DNA of 26,182 bases from a virus: the IMG/VR virus record IMGVR_UViG_3300037882_001601, positions 1-26,182 of that record. One strand, written 5' to 3'. Shown here in pieces: positions 22,581 to 26,182 of this stretch. The notes beneath the pieces were generated by a model that was given only the letters and a program-made list of their open reading frames with translations, was not told the DNA's origin and did not search any database. The first letter of the stretch is position 1, and the number at the start of each line of letters is the position of its first letter. The position numbers and the translations under genes were made by a program.

Positions 22581-22880
22581 TTATGCTCTCAATTTATCTG
22601 TGATCGCTGCCATTTTTTCAGCGCATAAATTAAAAGCGTCTTGCGGTGTTTTTGCCCCCTCAATCAAAGCGATTTCATCGTTTGCATAAAAGAAGTCTAT
22701 AGCGCGAAAATAGTCGTTATCTCCCCCAATTAAATCATTCCACTGCTCATCAAAATCCCATTCAATGGTCGCACACCCGCAACCCAGCCAGCCGCCGCCA
22801 TATCGCCCCGCCATTACACGTATTTCGCCATTGCAAAAGTCCATATATTCAAACATCTTATTTATTCTATCGCTGCTCAT
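22581..22880 (-). CDS. Hypothetical protein (99 aa)
   Basis: 99 residues beginning MSSDRINKMFEYMDFCNGEI. The centre is rich in Gly, Trp, Cys and Asp (GRYGGGWLGCGCATIEWDFD), followed by a helical C-terminus (KTPQDAFNLCAEKMAAITDK). Three Cys within 25 residues could bind metal, but the spacing fits no standard finger. GAGGG lies nine bases before ATG. Function unknown; resembles small accessory phage proteins that carry Trp/Gly patches. Confidence 0.7.
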   Translation of the reverse strand: MSSDRINKMFEYMDFCNGEIRVMAGRYGGGWLGCGCATIEWDFDEQWNDLIGGDNDYFRAIDFFYANDEIALIEGAKTPQDAFNLCAEKMAAITDKLRA

Positions 22881-22916
22881 TTCTAAACCCTCTCAATATA
22901 TGCGGCCAAAGGCTAA

Positions 22917-23021
22917 TCAAAACACACTCCCAGCCAATCTAATCGCCCTAGCCATAAGCACCAGCGCAAGCCTGGCACGGGCCATGCGGTTCTCTTCGCG
23001 AAGCTCTTTGATTGATCGCAT
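22917..23021 (-). CDS. Small basic ORF (34 aa)
   Basis: 34 residues (MRSIKELREENRMARARLAL...), an Arg-rich amphipathic helix with a hydrophobic C-terminal half. AAGGTGAT lies just before ATG, the same leader pattern as several genes here, giving fair support despite the size. Possibly membrane- or nucleic-acid-associated by composition; not recognised. Confidence 0.55.
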   Translation of the reverse strand: MRSIKELREENRMARARLALVLMARAIRLAGSVF

Positions 23022-23058
23022 CTTAATCACCTTTAAATTTTAAATTTTGATTGCTTGT

Positions 23059-23087
23059 GCGGGCGTTACGGCCCGCGCCTTGTTTTT
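23059..23087. terminator. GC-rich hairpin after the 23086-23397 gene
   Basis: GCGGGC-GTTACG-GCCCGC is a perfect 6-bp stem. On the plus strand it is followed six bases later by TTTTT (an intrinsic-terminator layout), but no plus-strand gene precedes it. On the minus strand it starts 10 bases after a stop codon and has no T-run after it. It may protect a 3' end or block antisense transcription. Confidence 0.4.
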
Positions 23088-23397
23088 AGTTAACAGCGTT
23101 TGGCAATCTAAAACCTTCATGCCCACCTAAAGTTAGCACCACAAACCCCCATTCCGCGTAGTTTTCACGTTCGCACTCGGGGATCTCTCTATAATCAGGC
23201 GAATCTGCGCACTCCACGGTGCACTTGATTTTTGTTGGGTGAGTTGGCGCCTCGTCTTTTTGCCACTTAGTCCACTGACAACCGTACCCTGTCTGCTCCA
23301 TAGCTCTTTGAAACCAAGCTCCATCAACGCGCTGTGCGAGGCAGACGCGTCTACCACAAGAGTCATAACCAGAGTATGCTTTAATTGCCTTAGCCAT
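23086..23397 (-). CDS. Hypothetical protein (103 aa) behind operator copy C
   Basis: 103 residues, MAKAIKAYSGYDSCGRRVCL onward, with Cys/Trp/Gly-rich segments (EQTGYGCQWTKWQKDE) and a beta-rich C-terminus (YAEWGFVVLTLGGHEGFRLP). The repeated Cys (14, 19, 43, 62, 66, 77 region) suggest a compact or metal-binding fold without a standard spacing. AAGGTGAT lies just before ATG, so I start here rather than at the in-frame GTG three codons upstream. First gene after promoter copy C. Confidence 0.7.
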   Translation of the reverse strand: MAKAIKAYSGYDSCGRRVCLAQRVDGAWFQRAMEQTGYGCQWTKWQKDEAPTHPTKIKCTVECADSPDYREIPECERENYAEWGFVVLTLGGHEGFRLPNAVN

Positions 23398-23416
23398 CTC
23401 AATCACCTTTTCGTTT

Positions 23417-23442
23417 CGCCTCGCACTATTGCTTAGCTCATG
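23417..23442 (-). repeat. Conserved transcript-leader sequence, copy 1
   Basis: On the minus strand the leader begins CATGAGCTAAGCAA and, after four or five variable bases, GCGAGGCG. The same sequence occurs at 25665-25689. In both places it starts about six bases after the -10 box, i.e. at the predicted transcript start, and ends shortly before the Shine-Dalgarno. Confidence 0.6.
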
Positions 23443-23447
23443 TGATC

Positions 23448-23500
23448 AATATAGCAATCTCACATCGCAATGTAAAATATCTTTACATTTCTTTACGTTG
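23448..23500 (-). promoter_or_regulatory. Promoter with 30-bp operator-like element, copy C
   Basis: TTTACA (23476 to 23471) and TATATT (23453 to 23448) are 17 bases apart on the minus strand, a close sigma70 match. The element at 23471-23500 has boxes ACGTAAAG and ATGTAAAG 10 bp apart and an inverted TTTACA. It overlaps the last codons and stop of the upstream gene. Confidence 0.7.
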
Positions 23501-23773
23501 GTAGTCATCGCTTAAGTATTTCTCTGCTTTTGAAATCAATCGGCTTACTCTACCACTCATTTGATATGTGTAGCTTTTATAAGCATTTTCATGCTCAAGG
23601 TATTTAATTTCATCAATCGCCTCCTTTAGTAATGCTTCAAGCTCGGAAACTCGCGCAATAGCTTTTTCACCTACCTGAACTCTGTTTGCTGCCCATTCTG
23701 GCTCAAGCCTCACCATTTGGCAAATGCTACGCTCAACACCTTCGCTATCTCTATAAACCCTTGCAGTACTCAT
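23483..23773 (-). CDS. Hypothetical coiled-coil protein (96 aa)
   Basis: 96 residues. The N-terminal 35 residues (MSTARVYRDSEGVERSICQM...) are polar. Residues 36-65 form a heptad-like helix (AIARVSELEALLKEAIDEIK), followed by a Tyr-rich turn and a C-terminal helix. AGGAGG lies eight bases before ATG, a very strong ribosome site. Its last codons and stop form part of operator copy C. Probably an oligomeric helical protein; role unknown. Confidence 0.72.
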   Translation of the reverse strand: MSTARVYRDSEGVERSICQMVRLEPEWAANRVQVGEKAIARVSELEALLKEAIDEIKYLEHENAYKSYTYQMSGRVSRLISKAEKYLSDDYQRKEM

Positions 23774-23815
23774 GGGTTTGCCTCCTAGTAAATTTAATAA
23801 GTCAACATTATTGAC

Positions 23816-24175
23816 CTAGTCGCGCGTTATGGTTGCTGAATTTATCTCAGCCAAGTCTTCCCAGCCCACACCATTTGCAAAGAGTTTTCTGATTTGTTTT
23901 GCCCCATCAGGCATCTTAAACGGCGAAGAGTACTCCCAGCGTTCAGAGCCGTCATATTCATACCGCCACATCTTTGCGCCATCCGAGAAAACTATTATTA
24001 AATCGCTCGCAACTTTTTGGGCGCAAAACCCATCATCATAATCATTGTTTGCAAGAATCCCATACTCACGCCAAGTGCATGAGTGGCCGCTAGACTCTGA
24101 GCCAATAAAAACAATGTCTTCGATTTTGTGTCCGCTGCGTATAATATCCTCAATCGTTTCTTGTAGTAAGTTCAC
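23816..24175 (-). CDS. Hypothetical protein (119 aa), GTG start
   Basis: 119 residues, MNLLQETIEDIIRSGHKIED onward, with a GSESSGHSCTW segment, a beta-rich middle (DLIIVFSDGAKMWRYEYDGS) and a helical end. Many Trp, Tyr and Asp. Start is GTG with AGAGGATTTGA upstream, a leader also seen before the gene at 24970-25212. The 16 bases at 23827-23842 recur exactly at 24736-24751 in another reading frame. No family recognised. Confidence 0.68.
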   Translation of the reverse strand: MNLLQETIEDIIRSGHKIEDIVFIGSESSGHSCTWREYGILANNDYDDGFCAQKVASDLIIVFSDGAKMWRYEYDGSERWEYSSPFKMPDGAKQIRKLFANGVGWEDLAEINSATITRD

Positions 24176-24196
24176 AATTCAAATCCTCTCAGGTTA

Positions 24197-24235
24197 GGTT
24201 AAATTATCACTGCTTTAGCTGGCGCTATGTGTTGC
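24197..24235 (-). repeat. Gene-end repeat, copy Y
   Basis: Minus-strand GCAACACATAG (end and stop of the 24225 gene) continues to GCAGTGATAATTTAACC. It aligns with 24708-24745 at roughly four bases in five over 38 positions. Both copies span a stop codon and the gap after it. Confidence 0.55.
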
Positions 24236-24407
24236 CAAAAATTAGCCTGTAGTTTGTCGGGTCGTTGCAGGCCATTACTTCTTTGCACCTACGTAAAATG
24301 TCGCCTTGCTTTGCGATTTCTCTCTCTAAGTTTTCAATCTCACAAGCAGCCGCATCAGTTGCATCGTGGTTAAAAAACTCTCTTAAATTGTCTGCGTATA
24401 TGTTCAT
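24225..24407 (-). CDS. Hypothetical protein (60 aa)
   Basis: 60 residues, MNIYADNLREFFNHDATDAA onward, mostly helical with a coiled-coil-like centre (ACEIENLEREIAKQGDILRR). I chose ATG 24407 because GAGG lies seven bases upstream; a frame extending to 24467 lacks a ribosome site. Three Cys are present without clear spacing. The leader TTGTTATGT...GAGGAT resembles the one before 24970-25212. Function unknown. Confidence 0.66.
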   Translation of the reverse strand: MNIYADNLREFFNHDATDAAACEIENLEREIAKQGDILRRCKEVMACNDPTNYRLIFGNT

Positions 24408-24478
24408 TTTATATCCTCGCAAGCAAGCTTGCACATAACAAAAAGTTACAGCCGACGGAATTACCATCTAGCCATTAT

Positions 24479-24673
24479 TCATTTGCTCCCAGCCACTAGC
24501 TTAAGCATGGGGTTGTCTTTAGGCTTCACCGGTATATAATCATCACAGCATGATTCGGCGCCATTATCAAAGTCCATGTAGCTTTGGCGGCATTCGTTTT
24601 TAACGGCTTGCGCTCGGTAGCACTCACTAAAGCTTGGGCAATCTCTCTTTTCGCGCATCGCAATATCTGGCAT
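24479..24673 (-). CDS. Cysteine-rich hypothetical protein (64 aa)
   Basis: 64 residues, MPDIAMREKRDCPSFSECYR onward, with Cys at 12, 18, 28, 42 and 43. This could be a small metal- or Fe-S-binding protein, but the spacing matches no family I know. The C-terminus is Pro/Lys-rich (PVKPKDNPMLKLVAGSK). The ribosome site is weak (GAG ten bases upstream), so an internal Met6 start is possible. Confidence 0.6.
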   Translation of the reverse strand: MPDIAMREKRDCPSFSECYRAQAVKNECRQSYMDFDNGAESCCDDYIPVKPKDNPMLKLVAGSK

Positions 24674-24707
24674 ATCTTCGGTACTCTTAAAATATTTATA
24701 ACAAGTC

Positions 24708-24745
24708 GGTTAAATTACCACTGCCTTAGTTGGCTTTATGGTTGC
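24708..24745 (-). repeat. Gene-end repeat, copy X
   Basis: Minus-strand GCAACCATAA (end and stop of the 24736 gene) continues to GCAGTGGTAATTTAACC, matching copy Y at 24197-24235. The 16-base block TTATGGTTGCTGAATT (24736-24751, plus strand) also occurs exactly at 23827-23842. Confidence 0.55.
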
Positions 24746-24966
24746 TGAATTGGTATGCGGCTTCTTTCCCGCAGTTTATATTGTTCAGGCGTTTCATCGG
24801 CATATCTTCGCAATCTTTCTGGCACATCTTCGTCCATATTGAATTCTTTATTGTATTGCGTCACTGCCTCACGCAAAGTTCTTGCAAATGCAAATTTTGC
24901 ATTATGCTCAGGCAGACTCAAGCCATTTGAGCAGTACCACTTATCTCCATCAATTCCAACGTTCAT
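24736..24966 (-). CDS. Hypothetical protein (76 aa)
   Basis: 76 residues, MNVGIDGDKWYCSNGLSLPE onward. The first half resembles a short beta/turn domain with a GDKWYCSNG motif, as seen in small phage proteins that describe or bind nucleotides or proteins, without a recognised family. The second half is helical and charged (DEDVPERLRRYADETPEQYK). GGGTGATCT precedes ATG, matching the local ribosome-site pattern. It starts three bases after the stop of the upstream gene. Confidence 0.68.
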   Translation of the reverse strand: MNVGIDGDKWYCSNGLSLPEHNAKFAFARTLREAVTQYNKEFNMDEDVPERLRRYADETPEQYKLRERSRIPIQQP

Positions 24967-24969
24967 AGA

Positions 24970-25212
24970 TCACCCACTGTATTTGCTAGGATTAAAACAC
25001 TCATTTTTTCGGCAATCATAAGTTCTAACGTCATAATTGCATCTTTTGCATAAATCGTATTTAGCCCATTTATCCACATCCAATAGCTTGTATTCATAGC
25101 TGTATTGGTTGCTTTTTACGGTTAAAATCCCGCTTTCTACAGCTGGCTCATCAGTAACCGGATCAACCCAATCTTTTTTACCACTTCTGAAATCTATCTC
25201 TACGCCAAACAT
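24970..25212 (-). CDS. Hypothetical protein with C-terminal Cys cluster (80 aa)
   Basis: 80 residues from ATG 25212 (MFGVEIDFRSGKKDWVDPVT...). The N-terminal part is beta-like; the C-terminus carries CKRC...CRKNEC, four Cys in a C-x2-C...C-x4-C pattern suggestive of zinc binding. GAGG lies eight bases before ATG; a TTG two codons upstream is also in frame. The leader TGAGAGGATTTGA is shared with the 24175 gene. Function unknown; the Cys cluster suggests a small zinc protein. Confidence 0.68.
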   Translation of the reverse strand: MFGVEIDFRSGKKDWVDPVTDEPAVESGILTVKSNQYSYEYKLLDVDKWAKYDLCKRCNYDVRTYDCRKNECFNPSKYSG

Positions 25213-25387
25213 TCTCAAATCCTCTCATCAAGCATCTGGTACATAACAAGCAATCAAAAGCCCTTATCGGCACAGCGGGCCATTCTGCAATGAGGGAAAA
25301 ATCAATAAAACCCTGCCTACTCATTACCGCTACGATTTTCTGTTAGGTGAGGAGCACCAGCGGCCAGCACATGAGCTACATGCGAAT

Positions 25388-25412
25388 TAATCAGGCGGTT
25401 ACTGCCTAATTA
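25388..25412 (-). other. Hairpin downstream of the 25418-25645 gene
   Basis: On the minus strand TAATTAGGC-AGTAACC-GCCTGATTA can form a 9-bp stem with one G-U pair and a 7-base loop, starting five bases after a stop codon. It has no T-run, so it may stabilise the 3' end or be a weak terminator. The gap 25213-25417 otherwise shows only the leader of the next gene and no convincing ORF. Confidence 0.4.
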
Positions 25413-25417
25413 CGCTG

Positions 25418-25645
25418 TTATAAGTTTTGCACAGGCTCCCAATCAAGAAATACACCGAAGCACATTGGCCGCTCAATCCCTTGGTCAAGGTAATGTAAAT
25501 CACATGCCATAAGCTGATTTATGCTCATGGCTGCAAGTGCATCCCTAAAACCAATAAGTCTGTGGTAAGCCAAGCCGTATTGCTTGCTTGTTTTAGCGTT
25601 ATTTACTGCCTCAAGCAGCTCAATATGTTTTTCGAGTAAAGTCAT
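25418..25645 (-). CDS. Hypothetical protein (75 aa) behind promoter D
   Basis: 75 residues, MTLLEKHIELLEAVNNAKTS onward, mainly helical with a Leu/Ala-rich centre (LIGFRDALAAMSINQLMACD) and an aromatic C-terminus. I chose ATG 25645 because GGTGAT precedes it as in neighbouring genes; ATG 25657 in frame would add four residues. First gene after promoter D and its conserved leader. No family recognised. Confidence 0.68.
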   Translation of the reverse strand: MTLLEKHIELLEAVNNAKTSKQYGLAYHRLIGFRDALAAMSINQLMACDLHYLDQGIERPMCFGVFLDWEPVQNL

Positions 25646-25664
25646 TTTTATCACCATTAGATTC

Positions 25665-25689
25665 CGCCTCGCGTTTTGCTTAGCTCATG
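25665..25689 (-). repeat. Conserved transcript-leader sequence, copy 2
   Basis: CATGAGCTAAGCAA, a short variable stretch, then GCGAGGCG on the minus strand; same sequence as at 23417-23442. It begins at the predicted start of the promoter D transcript. Confidence 0.6.
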
Positions 25690-25694
25690 AGGTT

Positions 25695-25723
25695 ACTTTA
25701 TTTGATTAACATTAAAATGTAAA
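25695..25723 (-). promoter_or_regulatory. Promoter D, same geometry as copies A-C
   Basis: TTTACA (25723 to 25718) and TAAAGT (25700 to 25695) are 17 bases apart on the minus strand. The upstream direct boxes seen in A-C are not preserved here; only the TTTACATT box remains, so regulation may differ. Drives the gene at 25418-25645. Confidence 0.55.
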
Positions 25724-25732
25724 CAATTATTT

Positions 25733-25927
25733 TTATTTTCCTTTAATTTTATTAGCACCTTTAACTATAAAATCAGAAAGCTTTATAACCGTATCAAGAC
25801 TAGGATTGATATTGTTACCACGAGCTATCTTATAGACAGTGTTGTAATGCAGCCCAGTGGACTTAGCCACCGCTGAAATATTTGCCTTAGATAGCTTATC
25901 TCTGATAACTGACAGACTTAAAACCAT
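25733..25927 (-). CDS. Small Cro-like helix-turn-helix regulator
   Basis: 64 residues. The HTH covers about 16-38: ISAVAKSTGLHYNTVYKIAR, with the AKSTGL turn and recognition helix HYNTVYKIA; it continues NINPSLDTVIKLSDFI, as in Cro/CI-type (XRE) phage repressors. The C-terminus is short and basic with no dimerisation or cleavage domain, so Cro-like rather than a CI repressor. It heads the minus-strand run, so it may regulate the TGTAAA/TTTACA elements downstream and its own promoter; this is inference. ATG 25927 has only a weak ribosome site. Confidence 0.83.
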   Translation of the reverse strand: MVLSLSVIRDKLSKANISAVAKSTGLHYNTVYKIARGNNINPSLDTVIKLSDFIVKGANKIKGK

Positions 25928-25958
25928 AAAAATTACTCAAAAATGTTAGTGAATCTCC

Positions 25959-25986
25959 AGTTTACATTAAAATATGGAAGAGTCAA
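25959..25986 (-). promoter_or_regulatory. Promoter of the HTH gene
   Basis: TTGACT (25986 to 25981) and TAAACT (25964 to 25959) are 16 bases apart on the minus strand. A TGTAAA box overlaps the -10 (AATGTAAACT), which would allow autoregulation by a TGTAAA-binding protein. Confidence 0.5.
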
Positions 25987-26030
25987 ATAATCATTATTTA
26001 CAATATTTATAATAATAATCATATTAAAAA

Positions 26031-26182
26031 CCTTAGTTTTTCCTCACTAAGATTTTTTTGCTCGTAAGTCTTTGATTTATAAGGATTTTTTGACAAAACT
26101 GAAAAAAACCTTAGTGAGCAAAAACTAAGATTTTTTCGCTGTAAGTCATTGATTTATAAGGAGTTTTTACAATCTTAGTGAA
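26031..26182. repeat. Tandem repeat (~78 bp) with CTTAGT/ACTAAG hairpin cores, runs off window
   Basis: Unit 1 starts at 26031 and unit 2 at 26109. Each has CTTAGT-N8-ACTAAG (26032-26051, 26110-26129), then a T-run, then GTAAGTC, a variable base, and TTGATTTATAAGGA (from 26064 and 26141). A third CTTAGT begins at 26174. The eight loop bases of unit 1 (TTTTCCTC) match the reverse complement of unit 2 (GAGCAAAA) at seven of eight positions, so the core is inverted between copies. TAAGTCATTGATTTA is itself 12/15 palindromic. No gene fits in 25928-26182. Iterons, an attachment site or another recombination site are possible. Confidence 0.7.

Noticed and set aside
25069-25360. 48-residue minus-strand frame with CLLCTRC in the gap before the 24970-25212 gene
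   Set aside because: Weak ribosome site and long overlap with a better-supported gene; the Cys residues alone are not enough.
26031-26182. CRISPR array or integron attC array at the right edge
   Set aside because: Only two full units, unit length uneven (78 and about 64), no constant spacer size, and the hairpin arms lack the attC R-box pattern (no GTTRRRY/RYYYAAC ends).
26031-26182. XerCD dif-like site
   Set aside because: No match to the 28-bp dif consensus arms; the shared core TTGATTTATAAGGA does not resemble it.

Overview
The window is a stretch of a tailed double-stranded DNA phage or prophage of siphovirus type. It carries a complete packaging, head and tail gene series, a lysis cassette and a long run of small accessory genes. 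Base composition is moderate to AT-rich. Shine-Dalgarno sites are strong, ATGA and TAATG stop/start overlaps are common, and the P22-type coat protein, DUF4055-type portal and DUF1289 protein point to a Gram-negative, probably gammaproteobacterial, host. I cannot name the genus. No tRNA, rRNA, CRISPR array, insertion sequence, integrase, DNA polymerase or helicase is visible, so integration and replication functions must lie outside the window or be absent.

Layout. (1) 3-1582, plus strand: three small unknown genes (the first cut by the window edge), a putative holin and a GH24 endolysin. (2) 1579-18881, minus strand, read right to left: small and large terminase, a 58-residue protein, SPP1 gp7-like minor head protein, portal, scaffold, coat, an intrinsic terminator, four head-tail joining and tail-completion genes, tail tube, tail chaperone G with a programmed -1 frameshift into GT, tape measure, two tail-tip proteins and a pectin-lyase-fold tailspike. 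A tiny zinc-finger-like gene (16934-17089) lies antisense inside this operon. (3) 19003-20093, plus strand: four tiny genes, a MazG-like protein and one unknown gene, behind a sigma70-like promoter at 18930-18959. (4) 20070-25927, minus strand: three overlapping membrane-protein genes preceded by about nineteen small genes, mostly of unknown function, starting at a Cro-like helix-turn-helix gene. (5) 25928-26182: no gene; an AT-rich promoter region, then a tandem repeat of about 78 bp with hairpin cores that runs off the window.

How it fits together. Region 2 is the late morphogenesis operon and meets the lysis cassette tail to tail with a 4-base stop overlap. Region 4 looks like a regulated accessory operon. 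A 30-bp element with two direct TGTAAA-type boxes and one inverted TTTACA box occurs three times, each time placing TTTACA as the -35 box exactly 17 bases from a -10 box. A fourth promoter has the same geometry, and two of the four share a transcript-leader sequence. The small HTH protein is the obvious candidate regulator, by inference only.

The strongest observations are the tail-chaperone frameshift signal (A-AAA-AAG with an internal Shine-Dalgarno-like stretch upstream), the dispersed 30-bp operator/promoter element, and the repeat array at the right edge in which the hairpin core is inverted between copies.
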